Part shown: positions 27,898 to 37,617 of the stretch, in pieces
How the letters are laid out: the number at the start of each line of letters is the position of its first letter
Position numbering within the stretch: position 1 is the first letter of the stretch
Origin: Sphingomonas sp.
GTDB lineage: Bacteria > Pseudomonadota > Alphaproteobacteria > Sphingomonadales > Sphingomonadaceae
DNA length: 64,000 bases
Assembly (NCBI RefSeq): GCF_025353885.1
Contig: NZ_JANXNX010000062.1
Location: 1 to 64,000 of the forward strand
Direction: 5' to 3'
Translations under genes and position numbers: made by a program
Notes under the pieces: model-generated
Told to the model about the DNA's origin: nothing
Database searches by the model: none
The model's input: only the letters and a program-made list of their open reading frames with translations

Positions 27898-29931
27898 ATG
27901 ACCATGACATCACCCATTTCGACCGAGCGCCATGAAGATGTCCTCGTCATCGTTTCGAACAATCCTCCGGTCAACGCGCTGGGTGCCGATGTCCGCATCG
28001 GCCTGGACGCCGGGATCAGGGAAGCGCTGGCCGACGACAATATCAAGGCAATTGTAATCCGTTGCGACGGACGTACCTTTTTTGCGGGCGCGGACATCAC
28101 CGAGTTCACCAAGGCACCGGTCGAACCCGGCCTGCCCGAAGTGGTCAACACGATAGAGGCTTCGACCAAACCGGTTATCGCGGCTATTCACGGCACCGCG
28201 CTCGGCGGCGGATGCGAGATTACGCTGGGCTGTCATTACCGCATCGCCGTCCCCTCGGCCAAGATGGGCACGCCCGAGGTCAAGCTTGGACTGTTGCCGG
28301 GTGCCGGTGGCACCCAGCGCCTGCCACGCGTGGCGGGTATCGAGGCGGCGGTGGAAATGTGCGCGACGGGGACCCCGATCGGCATGAAAAAGGCGCTCGA
28401 GATCGGGCTGATCGACCGGATGGCGGGCGAGGACATGCTCGTGGCCGACGCGATCGCCTTTGCACGCGAGATGATTGCACAGGGGCCGAGACCCTCTCGT
28501 GCGCTGCCGGTGAAGGGCAACGTCGCGGCCATTGCGGACTTTGCCAAGGCCAATGCGCGCAAGTTCCGCGGGTTCGACGCACCAGCCGCCAACATCGCTT
28601 GCGTCGAGGCAGCCACCCGGCTGTCCTTCGACGAGGGACTGGCGTTCGAACGCGCGGAGTTCTTAAAGCTGATCATGGGCGTCCAGTCGGCTGCCCAGCG
28701 CCACATCTTTTTCGCCGAACGCCAAGCTCAGAAGATCGACGGCCTCGCGCCCGACGTCCAGCCCCGGACCATCAACCGCGTCGGCGTGATCGGCGCGGGC
28801 ACGATGGGCGGCGGGATTTCGATGAATTTCCTGAGCGCAGGCGTCGCCGTGACGATCGTCGAGATGAAGCAGGATGCGCTCGACAAGGGCACCGGCATCA
28901 TGCGCAAAAACTATGAGGCGAGCGCCGCCAAGGGACGCATCACGCCAGCGCAGGTCGAGAGTGCCATGGGGCTATTAAAGGCCACCCTGGCGCTGGAGGA
29001 TCTCAGCGACTGCGACCTCATTATCGAGGCCGTATATGAAGACATGGGCGTTAAAAAGGAAATTTTTGGCAAGCTCGACAAGATTTGCAAGCCGGGCGCA
29101 ATCCTTGCGTCAAACACCAGCTACCTCGACATCGACGAGATTGCCGCCAGCACCAGTCGACCGCAGGATGTGCTGGGAATGCACTTCTTTTCTCCGGCCA
29201 ATGTCATGAAACTGCTTGAGGTCGTTCGCGGGGCAAAGACGGCTCCCGACGCCCTGATGACGGCGATGGGACTGGCCAAGAAGATTGGCAAGGTCGCGGT
29301 GGTCGCAGGCGTGTGCGATGGGTTTATCGGCAACCGGATGCTAAAACCGCGCCAGCTTGAAGCGATGAAGTTGCTGATGGAAGGTGCGACGCCCGACCAG
29401 GTCGACCGGGTGCATGTCGCGTTTGGAATGCCGATGGGGCCATTCCAGATGGCCGACCTCGCGGGTGTCGATATTGGCTGGCACCGCGACCCAACGCGGA
29501 TCGAGAACATCCGCGATGCACTCGCGGCCGTTGGTCGCTGGGGGCAAAAGACCGGCAAGGGATTTTACGACTATGACGAAAAGCGCAACCCGACACCGTC
29601 ATCCGAGACACAGGCCATTATCGACGATTTTTCGGCCAAGGCAGGCCTGACCAAGCGCGAGATCGGTGATCAGGAAATTATCGAACGGACCCTCTACACG
29701 ATGGTCAATGAAGGTGCGCTGATTCTTGAAGAAGGCATGGCGCAGCGGGCGTCGGACATCGATGTCGTCTGGATCTATGGCTATGGATGGCCCGTCTATC
29801 GTGGCGGGCCGATGTTTTGGGCCGACACCGAAGGCAATGACAAGATCGTTGCGGGGCTTGAGAAGAATGGCTTCGAGGTCGCAGCGTCATTGAAAAAACT
29901 TGCCGAGACCAAAGGGCGGTTCAACCGGTAA
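27898..29931 (+). CDS. Bifunctional enoyl-CoA hydratase / 3-hydroxyacyl-CoA dehydrogenase (FadB/FadJ-like)
   Basis: 677 aa; crotonase domain '[10 protein letters not shown]', '[15 protein letters not shown]'; HAD domain '[19 protein letters not shown]', '[15 protein letters not shown]'. Confidence 0.95.
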   Translation: MTMTSPISTERHEDVLVIVSNNPPVNALGADVRIGLDAGIREALADDNIKAIVIRCDGRTFFAGADITEFTKAPVEPGLPEVVNTIEASTKPVIAAIHGTALGGGCEITLGCHYRIAVPSAKMGTPEVKLGLLPGAGGTQRLPRVAGIEAAVEMCATGTPIGMKKALEIGLIDRMAGEDMLVADAIAFAREMIAQGPRPSRALPVKGNVAAIADFAKANARKFRGFDAPAANIACVEAATRLSFDEGLAFERAEFLKLIMGVQSAAQRHIFFAERQAQKIDGLAPDVQPRTINRVGVIGAGTMGGGISMNFLSAGVAVTIVEMKQDALDKGTGIMRKNYEASAAKGRITPAQVESAMGLLKATLALEDLSDCDLIIEAVYEDMGVKKEIFGKLDKICKPGAILASNTSYLDIDEIAASTSRPQDVLGMHFFSPANVMKLLEVVRGAKTAPDALMTAMGLAKKIGKVAVVAGVCDGFIGNRMLKPRQLEAMKLLMEGATPDQVDRVHVAFGMPMGPFQMADLAGVDIGWHRDPTRIENIRDALAAVGRWGQKTGKGFYDYDEKRNPTPSSETQAIIDDFSAKAGLTKREIGDQEIIERTLYTMVNEGALILEEGMAQRASDIDVVWIYGYGWPVYRGGPMFWADTEGNDKIVAGLEKNGFEVAASLKKLAETKGRFNR

Positions 29932-30146
29932 TACCCGCGCCGGGATATGGCGCATTTCGACCGGCAAGTCTGGCGGGCCCTACGGGGCTCGCCGACTAAG
30001 TCGCCAAGAATGTCCAAACTTTCACGGCATTATTCGCTTCGTCCTGTCGGTCGCGCGACTCATCGCGGGCCAGAGGCCCGGTCTATTTCCTATTAACACT
30101 TTGCCCGTCACTAAGGTTCCAGCGACACGCAAGGGGGTTACCAATA

Positions 30147-30680
30147 GTGCGGTTTTTGGCACCGATTATCGGAATGGGCGTGTTTGTGCTCTCGATCCTG
30201 ACACCCGCACCCGCTCATGCCCAATTCTATCAATGCGTCGCCTATGCGCGTGAAGTTACCGGCATGGAAATCCGTGGCAATGCCAACACATGGTGGGGTC
30301 AGGCCGAGGGTCGTTTCCAGCGTGGCAAAGCCCCGAAGGCCGGTGCGATACTCGCATTCAAGTCGGCGCGGGGGATGCCTGCAGGTCATGTCGCTGTCGT
30401 AGCGCAAGTCGTCAGCGACCGGGAAGTCCTGCTCGACCACGCAAACTGGTCGCGCCCCGGCGCGGTCGAACGTGGCGTTCGCGCAGTCGACGTTTCGCCA
30501 GAGGGCGACTGGAGCCAAGTCCGCGTCTGGTACGCCGGCATAGGCGACCTCGGCACGCGGACCAATCCGACGTTTGGCTTCATCTATCCCGGCACGCGCC
30601 CGACTCCTGTCTATGCAGAAGCGGACCGAGGGCCGCTGGTCAGCCAAGATGTTGTCCAGATGGCGATGCTCGGACGCTGA
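30147..30680 (+). CDS. Secreted CHAP-domain (cysteine amidohydrolase/peptidase) protein
   Basis: Signal peptide ending 'PAHAQ', 'FYQCVAYAREVTG', 'GHVAVVAQVVSDREVLLDHANW'; GTG start. Confidence 0.85.
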   Translation: MRFLAPIIGMGVFVLSILTPAPAHAQFYQCVAYAREVTGMEIRGNANTWWGQAEGRFQRGKAPKAGAILAFKSARGMPAGHVAVVAQVVSDREVLLDHANWSRPGAVERGVRAVDVSPEGDWSQVRVWYAGIGDLGTRTNPTFGFIYPGTRPTPVYAEADRGPLVSQDVVQMAMLGR

Positions 30681-30740
30681 ACTTGGCGTTGGGCAGGGTT
30701 TCAACCCTTCCCCGCCACCCCGAAACGCCTTCTGATTACA

Positions 30741-31055
30741 CTATTCGAGCTTGCTCACAGTGACGGCGGTATCATCTCCAGCCGGGCTCTCGGCCTCGGA
30801 GGTATCAGCCGCCTTGTCCGCGTCGAGATACCAGACCTCGATCGGGCCGGTCAGCTTGATTGTCAGTGGATTGCCCTTGCGATCGACCTTCTTGCCGAGC
30901 GAGACACGGATCCAGCCTTCACTGATGCAATATTCATCGACATCGGTCCGTTCGCTGTCCTTGAACCGAACACCGATACCACGCGCGAGCAGGTCGGCGT
31001 CATGGAACGGGCTTGAAGGATTGATGGCAAGGCGATCGGGTGGTGTGTCTGTCAT
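30741..31055 (-). CDS. DUF3297 family protein
   Basis: 104 aa; 'DRLAINPSSPFHDADLLARGIGVRFKDSERTDVDEYCISEGWIRV'. Confidence 0.85.
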   Translation of the reverse strand: MTDTPPDRLAINPSSPFHDADLLARGIGVRFKDSERTDVDEYCISEGWIRVSLGKKVDRKGNPLTIKLTGPIEVWYLDADKAADTSEAESPAGDDTAVTVSKLE

Positions 31056-31122
31056 GACCCGCCATGCCCGCGAACCAAGATTATTTCAACACAGCAAAGG
31101 GGCCGCCGATCTGTGACCGGTT

Positions 31123-32253
31123 TTAGCGCAGCAGCCCCGCTGAGCGCAGGGCATCATCGATGACCTTTGCAACGGCACTGACCGCGGGTGGCTTGGGCAG
31201 GACACTGGCGCGCACGGGCTTGGCGAGCGGCACCAGCTTTGCCTTGACAGTTTTGCTGACCGGCAATGCTGATTTCACGGTGCGCGCGGGTGCATCCCCC
31301 AGTCCCCAGAACGCAGCGATATGGCGGGTCGAAAATATCCCAACGTCCAGCATATAGGGTCCGCTGACCCCTCCGCCCGTTGCACCTTCGGGATCCAGCG
31401 GCGTGCCATGGCCCATGCGATCGATACGGAAATCCTCGATAACGACACGGCCTTCTGCGTCGCGCCACGTCCGGCGCGGATGCCCATCGATCGTCTCGAC
31501 TAAGGTCGGCTCGAGAGGCAGGTCATGCAGTGTGCGCCACTGGTCGATCAACAACCCGGCATTGGCCTGATCCACGGTATGGTCCGCGCTTCCGTGCCAG
31601 ACCGACAAGGTTGGCCAAGGTCCCTCATGTGTCGACGCGTCGCGCACCAGCGATCCAAGTTGTGTGGCACCAGGAGCGCCGCTGCCGCGCATCCGGTCGA
31701 AGGCACCCGCCATCGACGTCGCCGAACCATAGGGAATGCCGGCGATAACGGCACCGCTGGCGAAAACATCGGGATACGTCGCCAGCATAACGGCCGCCAT
31801 CGCACCGCCCGCCGACAGTCCGGTTACAAAGACGCGCGCGGGATCAAGGTCGTGCGCGGCGATCATGCCCGCAACCATCTGGCGGATCGACAGGGCCTCC
31901 CCGCCGTCGCGCTGGATATCTTCTGAAACGAACCAGTTGAAACAGAGATTGCCGTTGTTCGCGCGCTGTTGCTCGGGGTAAAGCACGGCAAAACCCTGCT
32001 CGTCCGCAAGCGCAGACCAGCCCGACCCATGGTCATAGGCCGCGCTGCTTTGCGTACAGCCGTGCAGGACAACGACCAGCGGAGCAGACGCCGGCAGGTC
32101 ATCCGGCACATAGACCCGTGCCCGCAGTGCGCCAGGGTTCGACCCGAAGCCGACCATGTCGGACAACCGGTCGGGATGGTTTCCCATCGGATTGGTGTCC
32201 AGCCCCCGAAAAAAGGACAGTCGGGCGATCGTGTCCGACAGATTACGCATCAA
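31123..32253 (-). CDS. PHB depolymerase-family esterase
   Basis: 376 aa; 'VVVLHGCTQSSAAYDHGSGWSALADEQGFAVLYPEQQ', 'VTGLSAGGAMAAVMLATYPDVFA'. Confidence 0.92.
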   Translation of the reverse strand: MMRNLSDTIARLSFFRGLDTNPMGNHPDRLSDMVGFGSNPGALRARVYVPDDLPASAPLVVVLHGCTQSSAAYDHGSGWSALADEQGFAVLYPEQQRANNGNLCFNWFVSEDIQRDGGEALSIRQMVAGMIAAHDLDPARVFVTGLSAGGAMAAVMLATYPDVFASGAVIAGIPYGSATSMAGAFDRMRGSGAPGATQLGSLVRDASTHEGPWPTLSVWHGSADHTVDQANAGLLIDQWRTLHDLPLEPTLVETIDGHPRRTWRDAEGRVVIEDFRIDRMGHGTPLDPEGATGGGVSGPYMLDVGIFSTRHIAAFWGLGDAPARTVKSALPVSKTVKAKLVPLAKPVRASVLPKPPAVSAVAKVIDDALRSAGLLR

Positions 32254-32346
32254 AAAGTCTCCGGCGAGCAGCCCTCAAACGGACCAGCTCACTCTTCAAC
32301 TCCCGACATAGCGCATCTGTTGCTGCGCTGCACAAGATTTTATCGG

Positions 32347-33144
32347 TTAGTGAACGAATCTGGCGACGACATCGCGATAGGATCGACTGACTTTCACCTG
32401 CGCGCCCGAATCAAGGACGAGGAAACATTCGCCATTGGTATGTGGCTTAACCTGCTTGACGAGGTCGAGGTTGACGATGGTGGAGCGGTGAATGCGCTGG
32501 AACCGGCGCGGGTCGAGACGGCGTTCGAGATCCTTCATCGTCTCACGCAGGATCAGCGTGTTGTCGCCGGTGTAGATGCACATATAGTCACCCGCCGCAT
32601 CGATCCGTTCGATGGAATCCACATCGACGCGGAAAATCTGGCCGCGATCCTTGATGTTGATAAGCTTTTCAAAGCGATTGGCCGCGGGCCCCTCGTTATC
32701 GGCCATTTCTTCGGCGGCATCGGGCGCATGTTCGGTCAGCGCCTCCATCAGGCGACCAGCCTCCTCGACGCCCTTTTTCTCGGCGAGGCGTTGGCGCACA
32801 CGGTCGAGCGTGTCGGCAAGGCGCGCCTCTTCCACCGGTTTCATCAGATAGTCGGTCGCTTGCGCTTCGAACGCCCGGATCGCGTGATCGGAATAGGCAG
32901 TAACGAATACAAAGAGCGGTGGTTCGACTTCCATCAGCCCCGATACAACCGAAAACCCGTCGAAACCCGGCATCTGGATGTCGAGAAACACCAGGTCTGG
33001 CTTATTTGTCTTGATCGACCGGATAGCCTCGCGCCCGTTCATGCAGGTATCGACAATCTCCACGTCGGGATGATTGGCAAGCCTTAGTTCCAGGCCTTGG
33101 ATGGCCAGTTTTTCGTCATCGACCAGTATTGCGCGAATTGTCAT
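32347..33144 (-). CDS. LytTR-family response regulator
   Basis: 265 aa; receiver 'DDEKLAIQGLE...LVFLDIQMPGFDGF' plus C-terminal LytTR domain 'RRFQRIHRSTIVNLDLVKQVKPH'. Confidence 0.93.
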   Translation of the reverse strand: MTIRAILVDDEKLAIQGLELRLANHPDVEIVDTCMNGREAIRSIKTNKPDLVFLDIQMPGFDGFSVVSGLMEVEPPLFVFVTAYSDHAIRAFEAQATDYLMKPVEEARLADTLDRVRQRLAEKKGVEEAGRLMEALTEHAPDAAEEMADNEGPAANRFEKLINIKDRGQIFRVDVDSIERIDAAGDYMCIYTGDNTLILRETMKDLERRLDPRRFQRIHRSTIVNLDLVKQVKPHTNGECFLVLDSGAQVKVSRSYRDVVARFVH

Positions 33145-34235
33145 GCGACCTCTTGGCTAACGTCATCGACTAGGAACGGGATCTCTACCGTCACGATAAA
33201 CCCGCCTTCAGGATTGTTGCGAGCATCGAAACGGTGATCGGGTCCATACGCCTGCGTCAGCCGGTCCCGAATATTGGCAAGGCCGACGCCGGTTGAATAG
33301 CTGGGCCTGACGCTGCCGTCATTCAAGCCCGGACCGGTGTCGGACACGGTGATCTGCACCCGTTCGCCGACCAGCCGCGCAGTAACCGCGATTTCGGCTC
33401 CCTCCTCCATCGGCGTAACAGCGTATTTGATGCCGTTTTCGACCAAAGGTTGTAGCAGGAGCGACGGGATGCGCGCGCGCGCGGCCAGCGGATCAAGATC
33501 GAAGGTCGCTCGCAACCGTTCCTCGAAGCGCATTTTTTCGATGTCGAGATACAGTTTCAGCGTCTCGAACTCCTGGTCGAGCGTCGTCTGAAACTGCGGT
33601 TCGTTGACCAATGTGTAACGCAGGAACGATGACAGACGGCTCAGCATCGCGTTCGCGCGGTCGGTTTGTTTCAGCAGCACCAGCGTCGAGATCGAATTGA
33701 GCGTGTTGAACAGAAAGTGCGGGTTGAGCTGGTAACGCAACATCGCCAGTTGTGCCGATGACGCCGCCCCCTCCAGCTTGAACAGCTGGACGCGCTGGTC
33801 CTCGGCAATCAAGAAGAAATTGATGCCGTAATAGAGCGCGGACCACGCGCCCAATAGCAAACCGTCGATCAGCACCGAAGCCAGCAGCAACGCGCCCTCG
33901 AACGCGCCACCACGATTGACCATCGAGAAAACAAATGCGTCGATTACCGAATAGGCGGCCAGCGCGAGCACGACCGCCGCCAGCGATCCCGTCCAGATGA
34001 CAATGGGGGGCTTGCGGATCAGCAGGCGAAAGGCCGCGGCAATGACAAGGGTCAGCGAATAGCCGGTGGCAGCGGACACCAGCACCGGGATAAAGAACGA
34101 AATGCTCATCCCGTTTGCAACGCCCTGCGCCGCGCGCAACAGTAGGTATCCGCTCCACCCCGCCCCCTGGAGCATCCAGAATGCACGGTTCTTGTCGTCG
34201 AAAAATGTTTGCGGGCGAGGTTGAACGGTAGCCAT
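33141..34235 (-). CDS. LytS/YehU-type sensor histidine kinase
   Basis: 364 aa; 'QLNPHFLFNTLNSISTLVL', 'PSLLLQPLVENGIKYAV', 'DTGPGLND'; 4-nt overlap with the response regulator. Confidence 0.93.
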   Translation of the reverse strand: MATVQPRPQTFFDDKNRAFWMLQGAGWSGYLLLRAAQGVANGMSISFFIPVLVSAATGYSLTLVIAAAFRLLIRKPPIVIWTGSLAAVVLALAAYSVIDAFVFSMVNRGGAFEGALLLASVLIDGLLLGAWSALYYGINFFLIAEDQRVQLFKLEGAASSAQLAMLRYQLNPHFLFNTLNSISTLVLLKQTDRANAMLSRLSSFLRYTLVNEPQFQTTLDQEFETLKLYLDIEKMRFEERLRATFDLDPLAARARIPSLLLQPLVENGIKYAVTPMEEGAEIAVTARLVGERVQITVSDTGPGLNDGSVRPSYSTGVGLANIRDRLTQAYGPDHRFDARNNPEGGFIVTVEIPFLVDDVSQEVA

Positions 34236-34348
34236 CGGGCGGACGCTAGCGTTTTCAGACGCGCGGGGGAACCGTTGACCCCGCGATCAAGAACTAGTGA
34301 CAAATCGCTGCGTCAGGGGTTATTCTGAAGCAGGATAGGAGAGCCGAG

Positions 34349-34975
34349 ATGGCCGATAGCGACTGTCGAACGAACATGGGGCCGACCCATGCTGGAAAAC
34401 CCCATGCCGGGTTTCGTAATTTTGAGGAAAGTACGCAGGAGGACTGGTCACTGATCGGACAGCATTTCCGGAGCTTTGCGGGCGGACTTGCCGATCGCGT
34501 CTTGCGACATCTGATGCTGCTTGATGGGGATTATGGCGGGTTTCCAATCGATCGGCTCCAGCACAGCCTGCAGACTGCGACCCGCGCGCATCGCGACGGT
34601 CGGGGAGAGAGCTATGTCGTCATGGCGCTGTTGCACGACATCGGCGATACGCTGGGCAGCTATAATCATCCCGATATCGGCGCCGCCATCGTCAAGCCAT
34701 TCGTCACCGAGGAGGAGCATTGGATTTGCGCCCAGCATGGTGTTTTCCAGGGCTATTATTATTTCCATTTCCTGGGCGGAGACCGCGACGCGCGCGAGGC
34801 GTTCCGCGACCACCCGCATTTCGCCGCCTGTGAACTTTTTTGCCGGGAGTATGACCAGGCCGCGTTCGACCCCGACTATGACACCGAACCGCTGGACTTT
34901 TTCGAGCCGATGCTGCGCCGGGTGCTGGCACGGCCGGTCAATGGAATGATGGCGAGGGTTGTGACGGAAAGCTGA
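34349..34975 (+). CDS. HD-domain protein, possibly PhnZ/MIOX-like diiron oxygenase
   Basis: 208 aa; 'DRLQHSLQTATRA', 'VVMALLHDIGD', 'EHWICAQHGVFQGYYYFHFLGGDRD', 'CREYDQAAFDPD'. Confidence 0.75.
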   Translation: MADSDCRTNMGPTHAGKPHAGFRNFEESTQEDWSLIGQHFRSFAGGLADRVLRHLMLLDGDYGGFPIDRLQHSLQTATRAHRDGRGESYVVMALLHDIGDTLGSYNHPDIGAAIVKPFVTEEEHWICAQHGVFQGYYYFHFLGGDRDAREAFRDHPHFAACELFCREYDQAAFDPDYDTEPLDFFEPMLRRVLARPVNGMMARVVTES

Positions 34976-34981
34976 AACAAA

Positions 34982-35012
34982 GACCGCCGCCCCCGGATTG
35001 AGAGCGGCGGTC
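34982..35012. terminator. Hairpin between HD protein and TonB-receptor pseudogene
   Basis: GACCGCCGC ... GCGGCGGTC 9-bp inverted repeat between convergent units; no long T tract. Confidence 0.45.
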
Positions 35013-35030
35013 CCATACACGGGTCGATCT

Positions 35031-36030
35031 TCAGAAGCTGATGCGAGCACCCACGCGGAGTGCATAAAGCGACGATCCGTTGGCTGTCATCAACTGGTCA
35101 GCGATCAAGTTGGCAGGAGTCGGCGACAAATATTGATATTGCGCGCAGGTGTTTACGCCTGCCGCCACACAGGTCACGCGCGCCACCGACTTGTTGAAGT
35201 AGAAGGTCGAGCGCAACTGCTGTCCCCATTTGTGGTTGACCAAATTGGTCAGGTTTTCGATGTCGCCGAACACCGTGAACTTGGTGCCCAATGGCAGGGC
35301 AAGCTCCTGCTCGACGTGAAGATCGATCTTTGTAAAGGCCCTTGACCGGAAGGCGTTGCGTGGAGCGATCTTGCCAAGATAGTTTGCAAGGCCGCTGCCC
35401 GTGATGATGGCCTCTACCGCCGCATGCCTGCCTGGTAACCGGCAATCGGCAATCGGCAATCGAGTCGAAGTAATAGGTGCCGTTACCGGGGTTTACGAAC
35501 AGGTTATAGGTATCGACACTCTAGAAATCGGCCAGCAACCGCAGGTTATGGTCGATCAGACCATCGACACCGTAAGTGTAGAATGCGGTGCCGTGGAACT
35601 GGTTGGTCCCGATTTCCGGATCGCGTTGGCCGTGCCCCCCTGGAAAAAGCCGTCACGGACGTCATACGGGGCAATCTTTGTCTGGAATTGTTCAATCGCG
35701 TCAATTGGCACCGGCCCGCGACGCGATGGCAGTCCGTCGGGATTGAGGCCGAAACCATCGGTGATGGGAACGCCGTCGATGGTGAACCGGTTGTAACGGG
35801 CGTTCTGCCCGGCAAAGCTGACGTTCCGGCCGCTGGTGCTGCTGGTTTCGAGAGTGGCGAACGGGTCGCGCCGTATCAGGTCGCGAATGTCGCGGTTGAT
35901 GCTGGCGATCTGCGAAATCTGCTCGGCGCCAAGGACGGTGGCCGGTCCCTTGAAACAGAGCTCGCCTTCGTAAGTTTCGATGCCGTTACGACAATGTGGC
36001 TACCGCCGCCGGCAAGCATCGCAGAACGAA
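35031..36030 (-). pseudogene. Oar-like TonB-dependent receptor, N- and internally-deleted remnant
   Basis: Minus strand reads 'GGGSHIVVTASKLTKASSVSRGPATVLGAEQISQIASINRDIRDLIRRDPFATLETSSTSGRNVSFAGQNARYNRFTIDGVPITDGFGLNPDGLPSRRGPVPIDAIEQF...' (plug), then jumps to C-terminal barrel 'TYGVDGLIDHNLRLLADF*SVDTYNLFVNPGNGTYYFDSIAD' and '...FGDIENLTNLVNHKWGQQLR...ALRVGARISF*', with an in-frame stop and frameshifts. Confidence 0.85.
35441..35461. repeat. 7-bp tandem repeat (GGCAATC)x3
   Basis: Direct reading of sequence; lies at a frame change in the TonB-receptor pseudogene. Confidence 0.85.
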
Positions 36031-36070
36031 ACTTATCGAATTCGTGGTGTAAAATGACACGTCTACGGAC

Positions 36071-37615
36071 TCAGTGGCCGGTGGGCACGTTGGTTGTGTT
36101 GGTCGCGCGCGGGGCCAGCCAGACCAGGATGGCGGACAGCACGAATGCCCCCCCGGCAATCAGAAAAACCTGGATCATGCCAAGGGTCGATGCCTGAACC
36201 TCGACCAATCGGTCGAGCGTCGCACGCGCCTGTTCCAGCGACATTCCGGCTTGCTGAAGTGTCGAAATCGTGGCTCCCGGATTGTTCAGCATCGGCACCA
36301 GGTCGGCACGCGACGCGCGCGACGCATTGTCCCAGGCGGTGGTCGCCAGCGCGGTGCCGACGGCACCCGAAAGCGTGCGAGTAAAGCTCATCAGCCCGGC
36401 AGCCGAAACGGTTTCATTCGGGCGCACGCTGCTTAAGGCAATCGACGTCAAGCCAATGAAAAAGAACGGCATGCCGATCCCTTGGACCAGCTGGGGTAAC
36501 GATAGCGTCCAGTAATCGGCGCTCGATGTCCACCCGGCGCGCATCAGCGACACCCCGGCCATCCACAATATCGCCGCACAGACCGTATAACGCAAGTCGA
36601 CCTTGCCGATCAGTCGGGCGGCGAAGGGAGAAAGTATGACGGCAAAGACACCGACCCACGCAACGGTGTAGCCGGAATCGGTAGCAGTATAGCCGACGAT
36701 CTGCTGCAGCCACAGCGGCATCAATACAACGCTCGCGAAAAAGGCACCATAAGCGAGCGAGATCGACAGCGTCCCGGCGGTAAAGCCACGATGCCGGAAT
36801 ATCCGAATATCGACGATCGGATCGTCGGTCGTCAGTTCCCAGATGACGAACGCGGCCAGGCCGACGACGGCAACGATCGCAAGCACGACAATATAGGGTG
36901 AGCCGAACCAGTCGTTCTCCCGGCCCGTGTCGAGCATAATCTGGAAGGCAGCAACGAACAGCACCAGCAATGCCAGCCCACCGAGATCGATGCGACGCTT
37001 TACGACGGTGGTTTCGTAGGGAACGATCAGCCGCGACACCGCAAATATGCAGAGAGCCACGACGGGCAAGTTGATGAAAAATATCCACGGCCACGACCAG
37101 TTATCGCTGATCAGGCCACCGAGGATGGGGCCAACGATTGGCGCCGAGGTCGTCGTCATCGCCCAGATGCCGAGGCCAAGTGCCGCCTTATTCTTTGGGA
37201 ATATCCGCAGCAGCAACGTCTGGGACAGCGGCATCAGCGGTCCACCCGACAGCCCCTGGAGAATACGGAACGTCACCAGCATCCCCAGCGTCCCCGAAAC
37301 CCCGCACAGGAACGAAAACACCGCAAAGCCGCACAGCGATATGATAAACCACCGCACGCTGCCAAACCGCGACGACAGCCACCCGGTCAGGGGAACGCTG
37401 ATCGCGTCGGCGACGGCGTAACTGGTGATGACCCAGGTCCCTTGCGTCGGCGAAACCGCGAGGCCACCGGCAATGTGGGGCACCGAGACGTTGGCGATCG
37501 TTGTGTCGAGAACCACGACGAAATTGGCAAGCGCCAGCGAAAACGCCGCTAGCAGGAGCTTTGCACCGGTCAGCGGCGCTGGCTCGGACGCTGGTTGGTC
37601 AGGCACGCTCGCCAT
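36071..37615 (-). CDS. DHA2-family MFS multidrug efflux transporter (EmrB-like)
   Basis: 514 aa, about 14 TM; 'VLDTTIANVSVPHIAGGLAVSPTQGTWVITSYAVADAISVPLTGWLS'. Confidence 0.94.
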   Translation of the reverse strand: MASVPDQPASEPAPLTGAKLLLAAFSLALANFVVVLDTTIANVSVPHIAGGLAVSPTQGTWVITSYAVADAISVPLTGWLSSRFGSVRWFIISLCGFAVFSFLCGVSGTLGMLVTFRILQGLSGGPLMPLSQTLLLRIFPKNKAALGLGIWAMTTTSAPIVGPILGGLISDNWSWPWIFFINLPVVALCIFAVSRLIVPYETTVVKRRIDLGGLALLVLFVAAFQIMLDTGRENDWFGSPYIVVLAIVAVVGLAAFVIWELTTDDPIVDIRIFRHRGFTAGTLSISLAYGAFFASVVLMPLWLQQIVGYTATDSGYTVAWVGVFAVILSPFAARLIGKVDLRYTVCAAILWMAGVSLMRAGWTSSADYWTLSLPQLVQGIGMPFFFIGLTSIALSSVRPNETVSAAGLMSFTRTLSGAVGTALATTAWDNASRASRADLVPMLNNPGATISTLQQAGMSLEQARATLDRLVEVQASTLGMIQVFLIAGGAFVLSAILVWLAPRATNTTNVPTGH

Positions 37616-37617
37616 TA

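Noticed and set aside
29755-29766. Third copy of the LacI palindrome GACATCGATGTC
   Set aside because: It encodes the conserved 'SDIDVVW' segment of the FadJ-like protein and is far inside a gene; most likely coincidence, though a genome-wide motif scan should keep it in mind.
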